Notes: a model not told the origin generated them from the sequence alone. Numbered from the stretch's first letter, positions 15,061-24,811 are shown. The stretch: DNA of 64,000 nt from an uncultured Collinsella sp. (GCA_900544095.1 UQTV01000001.1:62001-126000), one strand, 5' to 3'. A program made the numbers and translations.

Positions 15061-16503
15061 ATGGACCAGACCGTACCCGCATACGCCGCCGAGGTGGCCG
15101 ATTACGGGCGCAGCCGCGACCCCGAGCCGGGTGAGGGCGCGCTCGTAAAGAACGTGCGTCCCGAATCGCCCGCGTGGGATGTGGGTATCGAGCCGGGCAT
15201 GCGCGTGCTCACGGTCAACGGTGAGGCGCTCACCGACATGATCGTGTGGCTCTGGGAGGCCGACGATGATACCGTCGACCTCGAGGTTTTCGACCCGCGC
15301 GACGGCACCGTCACCCCCGTCGAGCTCGACCGCTTTCCCGGCGAGGATTGGGGTTTGGAGTTCGATGGCCCCATCTTCGACGGCATGCGTACCTGCGTCA
15401 ACGCCTGCGTGTTCTGCTTTATGACCATGCTCCCCAAGGGCGGCCGCTCCACGCTCTATATTCGCGACGACGACTATCGCCTAAGCTTTTTGCAAGGCAA
15501 CTTTGTCACGCTTACGAACCTCACCGACGAGGACGTGCAAAACGTCATCCAGCGCAACATGAGTCCCATGAACGTGTCGGTCCACGCTGTGAGCCCCGAC
15601 GTCCGCCGTCGTATGATGGGCCGTAACGCCCAGCGAGGCATGGACGTACTCGAGACCATCATGGCCGCCGGCATCGAGATTCACGCGCAGATCGTGTTGT
15701 GCCCCGGCATGAACGACGGCGAGGAGCTGGAAAAGACCCTGCGCTTTTGCGAGGAGCACGAGCAAATCACAAGCCTGGGCATTGTGCCGCTCGGTTTTAC
15801 CAAACACCAAAACCGCTTTAGCTGGTCATACAGCGACAAGCCCGAACTGGCGCGCGAGACCATTGCCATGATCCGACCGTTCCAGGACCGCGCCTATGAG
15901 CGCTTTGGCCGCCACACCTTCCAGATGAGCGACGAGTTCTATCTGGACGCCGGCATCGATCCTCCAGAGGCAGACTTTTACGACGGTTACCCGCAGTACT
16001 ACGACGGCATCGGCATGATCCGCTCGTATCTAGACGAGACCGACGACGTGCTTGCCGCCTATACCGAGCGTCTGGCCCGCGTCCGCGAGGCCATCGCCGC
16101 CCGCAGCCAGCATCTGCTGTGCCTCTCGGGCGCCAGCGCACGCGACACGGTGGCCCGCTTTGTGGAGTCGCCCCAGGGACTCGCCGGCACTGTCACGGCC
16201 ATCAAGAACCGCTACTTTGGCGGCAACGTGGACGTGACCGGCCTCATCGTCGCGTGTGACATCTTGGAGCAGCTGCCCCAAGATCTGTCGGGGGTTATGC
16301 TCTTTGTGCCTAAGCTCATGTTCAACGCTGACGGCATGACGCTTGACGAGTATCATCGTGACGATTTACTCGCAAGCCTTACCAGTCGCGGCGCCGAGGT
16401 TCATGTGGTGTCAACCATGCCGCATGAGCTGCTCAATACCCTGGAGCATATCCTTGGCATTGTGCCTGCCGACTCTAACACTTCCACTGAACCTACCCAT
16501 TAA
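15061..16503 (+). CDS. DUF512 radical SAM protein with N-terminal PDZ-like domain
   Basis: A 480-residue protein. The N-terminus has a PDZ-like fold signature (NVRPESPAWDVGIEPGMRVL followed by TVNGE). Next comes CVNACVFC, a CxxxCxxC radical SAM cluster motif, then the DUF512-typical RDDDYRLSFLQGNFVTLTN. The C-terminal half (LCLSGASARDTV...VTGLIVACDILEQL) is the DUF512 domain. The biochemical role is not established. It usually lies beside der, as here (10 bases upstream), which hints at a link to ribosome biogenesis. Starts three bases after ispH. Confidence 0.85.
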   Translation: MDQTVPAYAAEVADYGRSRDPEPGEGALVKNVRPESPAWDVGIEPGMRVLTVNGEALTDMIVWLWEADDDTVDLEVFDPRDGTVTPVELDRFPGEDWGLEFDGPIFDGMRTCVNACVFCFMTMLPKGGRSTLYIRDDDYRLSFLQGNFVTLTNLTDEDVQNVIQRNMSPMNVSVHAVSPDVRRRMMGRNAQRGMDVLETIMAAGIEIHAQIVLCPGMNDGEELEKTLRFCEEHEQITSLGIVPLGFTKHQNRFSWSYSDKPELARETIAMIRPFQDRAYERFGRHTFQMSDEFYLDAGIDPPEADFYDGYPQYYDGIGMIRSYLDETDDVLAAYTERLARVREAIAARSQHLLCLSGASARDTVARFVESPQGLAGTVTAIKNRYFGGNVDVTGLIVACDILEQLPQDLSGVMLFVPKLMFNADGMTLDEYHRDDLLASLTSRGAEVHVVSTMPHELLNTLEHILGIVPADSNTSTEPTH

Positions 16504-16513
16504 AGGAGAGCAG

Positions 16514-17848
16514 ATGAAACCTATCGTCGCCGTCGTCGGACGCCCCAACGTGGGCAAATCCACGCTCGTTAACCGCCTGGCCCAGACCTCGGACGCCATC
16601 GTCCACGAGTCTCGCGGCGTCACGCGCGACCGCTCGTATCACACGGCCGATTGGAACGGCCGCGAGTTCACCATCGTCGACACGGGCGGTATCGAGCCGC
16701 TCAAGAGCGACGACGTCTTTGCCACGTCCATCCGCGACCAGGCGCTCGCCGCCGCCGAGGAAGCCGCAGTCATCCTGTTTGTAGTCGATGGCCGCACCGG
16801 CGTCACCGAAGAGGACGAGTCGGTCGCCCGCATGCTCAAGCGCTGCGACAAGCCGGTCTTTCTGCTGGTGAACAAGCTCGACAACCCCGATCGCGAAAAC
16901 GACAGCATCTGGGAGTTCTATTCGCTCGGTATCGGCGAGCCCACGCCGCTCTCGGCCCTGCATGGCCATGGCACGGGCGACCTGCTCGACGATATCGTGG
17001 CCCTGCTTCCCGAGGAAGAAGACGAGGTCGCCGATGAGTTCCCCGACGCGCTGAACGTGGCCATCATCGGCCGCCCCAACGCCGGCAAGTCGTCGCTGTT
17101 CAACCGCATCCTGGGCGCCGACCGTTCTATCGTGTCCAACATTGCCGGCACGACGCGCGACGCCATCGACACTGTCGTCGAGCGTAACGGCAAGCACTAC
17201 CGCATGGTCGACACCGCGGGCATTCGCAAGAAGAGCACCGTGTACGAGAACATCGAGTACTACTCCATGGTCCGCGGCCTGCGCGCCATCGACCGCGCCG
17301 ACGTGGCGCTGCTCGTCGTCGACGCCTCCGTGGGCGTTACCGAGCAGGACCAGAAGGTCATGGGTCTTGCCATCGAGCGCGGCTGCGCCATCGTTGTGCT
17401 GCTCAACAAGTGGGATCTGCTCGACGACGACCGTAAGCGCGAGGCCTGCATGGAGACCATCGACCGCCGTCTGGGCGTCATGGCTCCCTGGGCCCAGTAC
17501 CTGCGCATCTCTGCTCTCACTGGCCGCAGCGTCGAGAAGATCTGGGCGATGGTCGACGCCGCCGAAAAGACGCGCTCGCAAAAGATCAGCACTTCGCGCC
17601 TCAATACGTTCCTCACCGACCTGCGCGAGTTTGGCCACACCGTGGTGGACGGCAAGCGCCGCCTGCGCATGCACTACGTGACTCAGACGGGCATCAACCC
17701 GCCGACGTTCACGTTCTTCGTCAACCACAGCGACCTGGTCAACGACACCTACCAGCGCTACGTGGAGAACCGCATGCGCTCGACTTTCGATTTTGCCGGC
17801 ACGCCCATTCGACTCTTCTTTAGGAAGAAGGAACAAAAGGATGCATAA
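16514..17848 (+). CDS. der: Ribosome biogenesis GTPase Der (EngA)
   Basis: Tandem GTPase needed for 50S assembly. Domain 1: G1 GRPNVGKST, G3 DTGG, G4 NKLD. Domain 2: G1 GRPNAGKSS, G3 DTAG, G4 NKWD. A KH-like C-terminal domain includes RRLRMHYVTQTGINPPTF. An acidic linker (LLPEEEDEVADEF) separates the G domains. 444 residues. AAAGGAGAG sits four bases before the ATG. Overlaps plsY by 8 bases. Confidence 0.96.
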   Translation: MKPIVAVVGRPNVGKSTLVNRLAQTSDAIVHESRGVTRDRSYHTADWNGREFTIVDTGGIEPLKSDDVFATSIRDQALAAAEEAAVILFVVDGRTGVTEEDESVARMLKRCDKPVFLLVNKLDNPDRENDSIWEFYSLGIGEPTPLSALHGHGTGDLLDDIVALLPEEEDEVADEFPDALNVAIIGRPNAGKSSLFNRILGADRSIVSNIAGTTRDAIDTVVERNGKHYRMVDTAGIRKKSTVYENIEYYSMVRGLRAIDRADVALLVVDASVGVTEQDQKVMGLAIERGCAIVVLLNKWDLLDDDRKREACMETIDRRLGVMAPWAQYLRISALTGRSVEKIWAMVDAAEKTRSQKISTSRLNTFLTDLREFGHTVVDGKRRLRMHYVTQTGINPPTFTFFVNHSDLVNDTYQRYVENRMRSTFDFAGTPIRLFFRKKEQKDA

Positions 17849-18524
17849 TCCGATTCTGCTGACCGCCATCTGCGCCGTGGTCTCGTTCTTTATCGGGGCG
17901 ATTCCGTTTGGCCTGATCCTGGGCCGCGTGTTCAACCACACGGACATTCGCAAGGCGGGTTCCGGCAACATCGGCACCACCAACGCGCTGCGCGTGGCCG
18001 GCCCCAAGGTGGCCGCGCTCACGCTGCTGCTCGACTGCCTTAAGGGCGCCATCTGCGTCCTTATCGCCCGTCCGCTTATCGCCGACATGGGCTATGGTTT
18101 TCCGCAGAACATCATGGCGCCTGGAGCCCCCGGCGACTGGATGCTCGGCGTCATTTGCCTGGCAGCTGTATGGGGCCATATCTTCTCGCCCTACCTCAAC
18201 TTCCATGGCGGCAAGGGTATCGCCGTTGGTCTGGGCGTGATCCTTGCCTGGTACTGGCCCATTGGCCTGTCGCTACTGGGCATGTTTATCGTAGCCGTCG
18301 CCATCACCAAGTATGTGTCAGTGGGTTCGCTTGCCGCGGCCATCGGACTTCCTATCGCTGCTTGCGCGGTCTTTCCGTACAGCAGCCTGGGCCTCAAGTT
18401 CTGCATGGCGATGATCGGCATCACCGTGGTGTGGGCCCATCGCTCGAATATCCAAAAGCTCATGGCCGGTAAGGAGTCCAAGCTCTCGTTTACCAAGCGC
18501 GTCACCGAGCCCGACGATAAGTAG
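17841..18524 (+). CDS. plsY: Glycerol-3-phosphate acyltransferase PlsY
   Basis: Membrane acyltransferase using acyl-phosphate to make lysophosphatidic acid. Multi-spanning, 227 residues. Family motifs: GSGNIGTTNALR (phosphate binding), LLLDCLKG and HGGKGIAVGLGV. Start ATG lies within the last codons of der, preceded by AAAAGG. Its product is the substrate of PlsC encoded upstream and its substrate is made by GpsA downstream. Confidence 0.95.
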   Translation: MHNPILLTAICAVVSFFIGAIPFGLILGRVFNHTDIRKAGSGNIGTTNALRVAGPKVAALTLLLDCLKGAICVLIARPLIADMGYGFPQNIMAPGAPGDWMLGVICLAAVWGHIFSPYLNFHGGKGIAVGLGVILAWYWPIGLSLLGMFIVAVAITKYVSVGSLAAAIGLPIAACAVFPYSSLGLKFCMAMIGITVVWAHRSNIQKLMAGKESKLSFTKRVTEPDDK

Positions 18525-18533
18525 GAGAGAGTC

Positions 18534-19541
18534 ATGAATGTTGCGCTGATTGGCTCCGGCTCCTGGGGAACCGCCGTCGCCGGCCTCGCCGCCGAGCGAG
18601 CCGAGCGCGTGACCATGTGGGCCCATAGCGAGCAGACGGCCACCGGCATCAATGCCGAGCACCGCAATCCCCGGTATCTGGTGGACTACGAGCTGCCCGG
18701 CAACGTTGTCGCCGCCACGGACCTGTCGCAGGCGCTCGACGGCGCCGAGGCCATCATCTTTGCCGTGCCCTCCACGCACCTGCGCAGCGTATGCCATCAG
18801 GCAGCACCCTTCATCGCCGCCGACACCCCGGCACTCTGCCTCACCAAGGGTATTGAGCCCGAATCCGGCCTGCTTATGAGTGAGGTAATCGCCAGTGAGA
18901 TCGGCAACGAGTCGCGTGTCGCGGCGCTCTCGGGCCCCAACCATGCCGAGGAGATCTGCCGCGGCGGGCTTTCTGCCGCCGTCATCGCCAGCAATGATCC
19001 ACAGGTAGGGGAGACCTTTAAGGACCTGCTCCTATCCACGGCCTTCCGCATCTACCTGTCGCAGGACATGACCGGCGTCGAGGTTTGCGGCGCCATGAAA
19101 AATGTCATCGCCATCGTGTGCGGCATTTCCGCCGGTTCTGGTGCGGGCGACAACACGCTTGCCCTTATCATGACGCGCGGCCTGGCCGAGATCAGCCGTC
19201 TGGTGCACGCCCGCGGCGGTCAAGCCATGACCTGCATGGGTCTTGCCGGCATGGGTGACCTCATTGCCACCTGCACCTCCGAGCATTCGCGCAACCGCAC
19301 CTTTGGCTACGAGTTTGCCCACGGCATCTCGCTCGACGAGTACCAGGCACGTACGCATATGGTGGTCGAGGGCGCCGTCGCGGCCCGCAGCGTCAGTGAG
19401 CTTGCCCGTTCACTGGGCGTAGACATTCCGCTCACCTTTGCCGTGGAGCAAACGCTCTACAACGGTGTTACTTTGGATAGGGCGCTCGAGATTCTCACAG
19501 ATCGCGTCCCTTCTCAAGAGTTCTACGGACTCACCGACTAG
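18534..19541 (+). CDS. gpsA: Glycerol-3-phosphate dehydrogenase [NAD(P)+]
   Basis: Makes sn-glycerol 3-phosphate from dihydroxyacetone phosphate for phospholipids. N-terminal nucleotide fold with GSGSWGTAVAGLAA. Later signatures: ALSGPNHAEEI, GAMKNVIAIVCGISAGSGAGDN (with the catalytic Lys) and a C-terminal domain containing GLAGMGDLIATCTSEHSRNR. 335 residues. AGGAGAGAGTC precedes the start. Adjacent to plsY, completing a phosphatidate precursor block. Confidence 0.96.
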   Translation: MNVALIGSGSWGTAVAGLAAERAERVTMWAHSEQTATGINAEHRNPRYLVDYELPGNVVAATDLSQALDGAEAIIFAVPSTHLRSVCHQAAPFIAADTPALCLTKGIEPESGLLMSEVIASEIGNESRVAALSGPNHAEEICRGGLSAAVIASNDPQVGETFKDLLLSTAFRIYLSQDMTGVEVCGAMKNVIAIVCGISAGSGAGDNTLALIMTRGLAEISRLVHARGGQAMTCMGLAGMGDLIATCTSEHSRNRTFGYEFAHGISLDEYQARTHMVVEGAVAARSVSELARSLGVDIPLTFAVEQTLYNGVTLDRALEILTDRVPSQEFYGLTD

Positions 19542-19559
19542 CGCAGAAAGGCTTCTACC

Positions 19560-20231
19560 ATGGGTTCCATCAAAATCGCTCCGTCTGTCCTTTCGGCCGA
19601 CATGGCCAACCTCAAGGGCGAACTCGACAAGATCGCCGGTGCCGACTACGTGCACTTCGACGTTATGGACGGTCACTTTACCGGCAACCTCACCTTTGGC
19701 GTTGACATCCTTAAGGCCGTCAAGCGCTCCACCGATGTACCGGTCGACGCGCACCTCATGGTGACGAACCCCGACGAGACGGTCGATTGGTACGCCGACG
19801 CCGGTGCCGACATGATCACCGTGCACTACGAGGCTTCCACGCACCTGCACCGCACGCTCACGCATCTGCAGCAGCGCGGCGTCAAGGCCGGCGTGGTGCT
19901 CAACCCCGCCACCCCCGTGTGCGTGCTCGAGAGCATCATCGACGTCGTCGATATGGTACTGCTCATGAGCGTGAACCCGGGCTTTGGCGGCCAGAGCTTT
20001 ATCCCGGGCACCATCGCAAAGCTTCACGAGCTCAAGGCCATGTGCGAGCGCCACGGCGTGTCGCCCCTGATCGAGGTCGACGGCGGTATCTCTTCCAAGA
20101 ACATCGCCGAGGTCGTCAAGGCCGGCGCCAACGTGCTCGTGGCCGGCTCCGCCGTATTTAAGTCCGAAGATCCCGCTGCCGAGGTTGCGCTGCTGCAGAA
20201 GCTGGGCAACGAGGCCGCACAGGAGGCATAA
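19560..20231 (+). CDS. rpe: Ribulose-phosphate 3-epimerase
   Basis: Interconverts ribulose 5-phosphate and xylulose 5-phosphate in the pentose phosphate pathway. TIM barrel with family motifs APSVLSADMANL, HFDVMDGHFTGNLTFG (metal and catalytic Asp), VDAHLMV, LLMSVNPGFGGQSF and EVDGGISSKN. 223 residues. AGAAAGG precedes the ATG. Confidence 0.96.
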   Translation: MGSIKIAPSVLSADMANLKGELDKIAGADYVHFDVMDGHFTGNLTFGVDILKAVKRSTDVPVDAHLMVTNPDETVDWYADAGADMITVHYEASTHLHRTLTHLQQRGVKAGVVLNPATPVCVLESIIDVVDMVLLMSVNPGFGGQSFIPGTIAKLHELKAMCERHGVSPLIEVDGGISSKNIAEVVKAGANVLVAGSAVFKSEDPAAEVALLQKLGNEAAQEA

Positions 20232-20237
20232 ACCCTT

Positions 20238-21416
20238 ATGACCGCAGGTCAAAACCGCATACCCGTGAATCTTGACTATGCCGCCTCGACGCCAATGCGC
20301 GCCGAGGCGCTCCTTGCGCAGCGCGAGTACGACGACAGCGAGCTTGCCGGCGTCAACCCCAACTCGCTGCATTCGCTCGGCCGCAAGGCTGCCGCGCGTC
20401 TGGAGGTTGCACGTCGCGAGATCGCCCGCAGCTTTGGCGCGCACGTCCGCCCGTCCGAGATTGTACTGACCAACGGCGGCACCGAAGCCAACCAGCTGGC
20501 GCTGCTCGGTCTTGCCGAGGGCGCTCGTCAGCGCGATCGCAAGCGCGGTCGCGTAATCGTTTCGGCCATCGAGCACGATTCGATTCTGGACAACCTGCCG
20601 CTGCTGCGTGCCGCCGGCTTTACCGTCGACCTGGTGCAGCCCTGCCGCGCGGGCTACGTTGAGCCTGCCACGCTTGTCGAGCTGCTAGGCGACGACGTGG
20701 CGCTCGTGAGCATTATGGTCGCCAACAACGAAACCGGCGTGGTGCAGCCCATCCGCGAGCTTGCCGCAGCTGCGCACACCGCAGGTGCCCTGTTCCACAC
20801 CGATGCCATCCAGGGCTACTTGCATATTCCACTCGATGTCACCGAGCTGGGCGTCGACGCCATGTCCGTCGCAGCCCACAAGATTGGCGGTCCCGTGGCA
20901 TCTGGCGCACTCTACCTTAAGAGCCGCACGCCGCTGCGCCCGCGCATCTTCGGCGGCGGACAGGAGGCCGGTCGTCGTGCCGGCACGCAAGACCTGCGCA
21001 CGCAGCTCGCCTTTGCCGCTGCCGCCTCGTCTCTGACGCCCCATGTGGCTCAGGAGCGCGCGAAGCTGCAAGCCCTTTCCGACAAGCTCTACGCCACGCT
21101 TACGGCCCATCCGCGCATTCACGCCACCATGGGTGACTACGCGCAAGCCGACCGTCTGCCCGGCATGTTATCGATCTACATTGACGGCATGGACTCAGAG
21201 GAACTCATCATCAAGCTCGACGCCGCCGGCTTTGAGGTTTCGGCCGGCTCGGCGTGCTCGAGCGGCAGCATGGACCCGAGCCATGTGCTCAGCGCCATGG
21301 GCATTGGTCGCGAGCAGGCACTAGGTGCACTGCGCATTTCCTTTGACGACCGCGTGAATCCGGACGATCTGGACGAGTTTGCCCAGACGCTGCTCTCGAT
21401 CGCAGGTGCCGCATGA
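20238..21416 (+). CDS. Cysteine desulfurase (NifS/IscS family)
   Basis: PLP-dependent enzyme releasing sulfur from cysteine as a persulfide. Motifs: NLDYAASTPM at the start, NGGTEANQLALLG, SAIEHDSIL, the PLP lysine in SVAAHKIGGP, and the active cysteine in SAGSACSSGSMDPSHVL. 392 residues. No iscU or tRNA thiolase gene follows, so whether it serves Fe-S clusters or tRNA thiolation is undecided. Its stop overlaps the next start (ATGA). Confidence 0.9.
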   Translation: MTAGQNRIPVNLDYAASTPMRAEALLAQREYDDSELAGVNPNSLHSLGRKAAARLEVARREIARSFGAHVRPSEIVLTNGGTEANQLALLGLAEGARQRDRKRGRVIVSAIEHDSILDNLPLLRAAGFTVDLVQPCRAGYVEPATLVELLGDDVALVSIMVANNETGVVQPIRELAAAAHTAGALFHTDAIQGYLHIPLDVTELGVDAMSVAAHKIGGPVASGALYLKSRTPLRPRIFGGGQEAGRRAGTQDLRTQLAFAAAASSLTPHVAQERAKLQALSDKLYATLTAHPRIHATMGDYAQADRLPGMLSIYIDGMDSEELIIKLDAAGFEVSAGSACSSGSMDPSHVLSAMGIGREQALGALRISFDDRVNPDDLDEFAQTLLSIAGAA

Positions 21417-22222
21417 TCGTCGCCGAGCTCGAGCGCGCGCTACTGGCACGCTATCCCAAGACGGACACCGAGCCCTGGGACCACGTAGGACTCTCCGTTG
21501 GCGATCCGGCCGCGGAGATCACCGGCGTTGCCTGCGCACTCGATGCGACTGAGGCTAATGTTCGCCGCGCCCAAGAAGCAAGCGCCAACGTGCTGCTGAC
21601 GCATCATCCCATATACATCAAGGCACCCGAGGCCTTTTGTCCGGCGGATGCCACACGACCCCAGTGCAGTGCGGCCCTCTACGAGGCTGCCCGCTGCGGG
21701 GTGAGCATTATCTCGCTCCACACCAACCTGGACCGCTCGCACGAAGCCCGTGTCTGCCTGAGCAAGCTGCTGGGTGCCGCACCCGTGAGCTCACTGGAGC
21801 ACGTGGACGACCCCGAGGCCACCGGCCTGGGCGCACTTGCAACGCTCAACGACCCGTGCACGCTGCGCGATCTTGCCACCCGTGCTGCCACGGCCTTTGG
21901 CAGCGACCCGCGTGTGTGGGGCAAAGCTGATCGCCCGTGCCGCACCGTCGCCATTTTGGGCGGCTCCCTGGGCGACTTCGGAGAGCTCGCCATCGCCGCG
22001 GGCGCAGATGTTGTCGTGACGGGCGAGGCGGGCTACCACGTGGCGCAAGACCTTGCCTTGCGCGGGCTGTCGGTGATCTTGCTCGGCCACGACCGCTCCG
22101 AGGAGCCGTTCGTTGATATATTGATGAACTCTGCAGTTGACGCCGGGGTCGACCCCCGTCATGCGATTAAAATACTGAACCCTTGCCAATGGTGGACTGT
22201 GACAAAAGGAGAGAACTTATGA
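21413..22222 (+). CDS. Nif3-like dinuclear metal centre protein (DUF34)
   Basis: Family of toroidal hexamers with a two-metal site; proposed GTP cyclohydrolase I-like or metal insertion roles remain unproven. Metal-ligand motifs: PWDHVGLSVGD at the start, LLTHHPIYIKA, SLHTNLDRS and the C-terminal GHDRSEEPF (more commonly GHYxSE). 269 residues. Overlaps both neighbours by four bases, forming a coupled trio with the DUF164 protein gene, an arrangement common in Gram-positives. Confidence 0.88.
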   Translation: MIVAELERALLARYPKTDTEPWDHVGLSVGDPAAEITGVACALDATEANVRRAQEASANVLLTHHPIYIKAPEAFCPADATRPQCSAALYEAARCGVSIISLHTNLDRSHEARVCLSKLLGAAPVSSLEHVDDPEATGLGALATLNDPCTLRDLATRAATAFGSDPRVWGKADRPCRTVAILGGSLGDFGELAIAAGADVVVTGEAGYHVAQDLALRGLSVILLGHDRSEEPFVDILMNSAVDAGVDPRHAIKILNPCQWWTVTKGENL

Positions 22223-22938
22223 GCGCCGGCGCTACGCTACTCAAGCTGCAACAGATCGATTTGGAGCTCGCCCGCAACAAGAGCGAACTTGCCAATATGC
22301 CGGAGCTCAAGGAGCTCGCTTCCAAGCGCAAGACCTATGTAAAGCTCAAGGCCGAAATGACCAAGCTCTACGCTCAGCGCAAGGACCTGGATATTGAGCT
22401 CGACGATCTCAACACCACCGAGATCCAGACCAATAACGCCATTGAGGCCGCTAAGAAGCGCCACGTCGACGGCTCTGACTATCGCGAGGTTCAGGACCTG
22501 GAGAACGAGCTCGCCACCCTGGCCAAGCGCCTGGACAAGATCGAGCACACCCGCAAGGACGTCGTAGTCGCCCACAAGGAGGCGCTCGACCGCGAGGCTC
22601 GCGCACAGGCAATCATCGCCAAGTTCGAGGAGGGCGTGAAGGCCGACACCAAGGCCGCCCGCGCCAAGGCAGCCGACCTCCAGGCCCAGATCGATGCCGC
22701 CACCAAGGAGCGCACCGCGCTGGCCGCTACGCTGCCCACCGACGTGCTCAGCGACTACGAGCGTCTGCTCAAGCAGTTCCGCGGCTTGGCCGTCGAGACC
22801 ATCCAGGGCAACATCCCCACGGTCTGCCACACCGCGCTGCAGGCATCGTCCATGAGCGACCTCAACCACGACGGTAGCGAGATTACGCACTGTCCGTACT
22901 GCCACCGCCTCCTGGTGCTCCCGAGTAAGGAAGCCTAG
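22219..22938 (+). CDS. DUF164/zinc-ribbon coiled-coil protein
   Basis: A 239-residue protein that is mostly a long antiparallel coiled coil (residues about 8-180; LQQIDLELARNKSELANMPE etc.) with a C-terminal ribbon. The second knuckle is intact (HCPYCHRLL), but the first, normally CxxCH, reads VCHTAL with a single cysteine, so zinc binding may be altered. Members are thought to act in RNA- or ribosome-associated processes; not proven. AAAGGAGAG precedes the start. Confidence 0.8.
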   Translation: MSAGATLLKLQQIDLELARNKSELANMPELKELASKRKTYVKLKAEMTKLYAQRKDLDIELDDLNTTEIQTNNAIEAAKKRHVDGSDYREVQDLENELATLAKRLDKIEHTRKDVVVAHKEALDREARAQAIIAKFEEGVKADTKAARAKAADLQAQIDAATKERTALAATLPTDVLSDYERLLKQFRGLAVETIQGNIPTVCHTALQASSMSDLNHDGSEITHCPYCHRLLVLPSKEA

Positions 22939-22940
22939 CG

Positions 22941-24155
22941 ATGACGGCGGCATCCAACAATTCAATGCAACTTGAGGGAAAAACGATCCTGCTGGGCATT
23001 ACCGGCGGGATCGCCGCCTATAAGTCGTGCAATATCGTGCGCCTGCTGCAAAAGCGCGGCGCACGTGTCAAAGTCGTTATGAGCGAGCATGCCACGGAGT
23101 TTGTGGGGCCGCTTACCTTCCGCGCGCTCACCAATGAGCCGGTCGCGGTTGGGCTATTCGACGACCCGTCTGACCCCATCCACCATATCTCGCTTGCGCA
23201 GGAGCCCGATCTGGTGGTCGTGGCGCCCGCGACGGCCAATATCATCGCCAAGATGGCCAACGGCATCGCCGACGACCTCATCTCCACCACGCTGCTTGCG
23301 ACGCCGCGGCCCGTCGTGATCGCGCCGGCCATGAACAATGGCATGTGGAAGGCGCCGGCGACGCAGGCCAACATGGCCACGTTGCGCGACCGCGGCGTTC
23401 ACGTGGTGGGACCCGGCAGCGGCTACCTTGCGTGCGGCGACGTGGACACGGGCCGCATGAGCGAGCCCGAGGACATCGTCGAGGCTGTCTGTGAGGTGCT
23501 CAACCCCGTGCCGCAAGACCTGACGGGCAAGCGCATCGTCATCACCGCCGGCCCCACGCACGAGCCGATCGACCCGGTGCGATTCATTGGCAACCGTTCT
23601 TCGGGCAAGATGGGTATCGCCCTGGCGGGGGAGGCCGCACGTCGCGGTGCCGCCGTCACGCTCGTGCTGGGACCGGCATCGCTCGACGTTCCCCGCGGTG
23701 TGGAGTGCGTGCACGTACAGACCGCCTCAGAAATGCTCAAGGCAGCGCTGAGCGCCTTCCAGACGGCCGACGCGGCCATTTGCGCCGCCGCCGTCGCCGA
23801 CTACACGCCGGCGGCCCCGGCGGACCATAAGCTCAAAAAGGCCAACGAGCGCCTGGATCGAATCGAGCTCGTCGAGACCGTTGACATCTTGGCCGAACTT
23901 TCACGCCAAAAGGGCGATCGCCTCGTAATCGGCTTTGCAGCCGAGACTGATAACGTCGTCGAGTACGCCGAGCGCAAATTGACCCGCAAAGGCTGCGATG
24001 CCATTATCGCCAACGATGTCTCACGCGCCGATTCGGGCTTTGGAACCGATACCAACAAGGCCTGGATTGTGAGCACAACGGGTACGAAAGAACTTCCCGT
24101 TCTAACAAAACCCCAGCTCGCAGATACAATTTTGGACTTGCTTCAAAATTTATAA
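22941..24155 (+). CDS. coaBC: Bifunctional phosphopantothenoylcysteine decarboxylase / phosphopantothenate-cysteine ligase
   Basis: Two consecutive steps of coenzyme A synthesis. The N-terminal CoaC flavodoxin-like half starts ILLGITGGIAAYK and carries the active motif PAMNNGMW and the catalytic histidine in DPIHHISLAQ. The C-terminal CoaB half starts GKRIVITAGPTHEPIDPVRF, then NRSSGKMG, and contains AAVADYTP, the KL(K)K motif and FAAETDN. 404 residues. An alternative start is ATG 22965. Confidence 0.95.
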   Translation: MTAASNNSMQLEGKTILLGITGGIAAYKSCNIVRLLQKRGARVKVVMSEHATEFVGPLTFRALTNEPVAVGLFDDPSDPIHHISLAQEPDLVVVAPATANIIAKMANGIADDLISTTLLATPRPVVIAPAMNNGMWKAPATQANMATLRDRGVHVVGPGSGYLACGDVDTGRMSEPEDIVEAVCEVLNPVPQDLTGKRIVITAGPTHEPIDPVRFIGNRSSGKMGIALAGEAARRGAAVTLVLGPASLDVPRGVECVHVQTASEMLKAALSAFQTADAAICAAAVADYTPAAPADHKLKKANERLDRIELVETVDILAELSRQKGDRLVIGFAAETDNVVEYAERKLTRKGCDAIIANDVSRADSGFGTDTNKAWIVSTTGTKELPVLTKPQLADTILDLLQNL

Positions 24156-24163
24156 AAAAGTTC

Positions 24164-24193
24164 TTGCACAAGTCTAAAGTTTCGGGTTAATAT
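24164..24193 (+). promoter_or_regulatory. Promoter of tRNA-Pro
   Basis: TTGCAC (24164-24169), 18 bases, TAATAT (24188-24193), just after the coaBC stop. Confidence 0.65.
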
Positions 24194-24235
24194 ACTCCCT
24201 GTTGCGAGCGAGAGCAGAGCAACAAACAAAAGCTT

Positions 24236-24312
<77 letters not shown>

Positions 24313-24321
24313 GAAGTTTGC

Positions 24322-24355
24322 AGGTCAGGCATCTAGTGCCTGACCTTTTTTGTTT
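24322..24355 (+). terminator. Terminator of tRNA-Pro
   Basis: AGGTCAGGCA / TGCCTGACCT around TCTAG, followed by TTTTTTGTTTT. Confidence 0.88.
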
Positions 24356-24775
24356 TAAGCAATTGCTTAATTTTGATTAAGCAACGGGGTGCCAAAAATC
24401 TACCTGAGCGATAATCGCCTTTTGCGGTTACTTGCGCGTTTTGCACACGCTTGAGCCGATTTATTAACGCGATATGAATCTACATACGCGTAGTTGGTAT
24501 ACAGCCGAGTACAGGCTGTATTTATCGCGGCGATTTACACAGATATAGCGACTGTAACGGACAAGCGTGTCGCTGTATTTATTCCAGTAGTTCACTTGAC
24601 CGGTGGGCAAGTGGGCGATTGCAACGATATGCCAAACGGTATGGGCTCTATACGAGGACGCCGCAGAGGTAATGGCGGGGGAGTGCGGCAAGCGCTCTGA
24701 TAGCTGCTGTATGACCCCATTTCTCCTTAACTCGATAATTTGCGTTTCAAGCCACGAATCGGTCGAGCAATTGCC
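24356..24775. other. AT-rich gap between tRNA-Pro and the GC-rich cluster
   Basis: No gene supported. A perfect 16-base palindrome, TTAAGCAATTGCTTAA, at 24355-24370 is followed by a half copy (GATTAAGCAA), which looks like an operator but controls no obvious gene. Base composition drops sharply here between two GC-rich regions, as at an insertion boundary. Confidence 0.45.
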
Positions 24776-24811
24776 AAAAGTAAGGCCCATGCAGGATTGC
24801 ACGGGCCTTAC
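24776..24811 (-). terminator. Terminator of the LanFEG-type operon
   Basis: On the minus strand GTAAGGCCC / GGGCCTTAC followed by TTTT, about 110 bases beyond the histidine kinase stop. Confidence 0.65.

Noticed and set aside
24464..24802. Short open frames on both strands before the sensor kinase gene
   Set aside because: No start signals, no similarity, and the region ends in the operon terminator hairpin.
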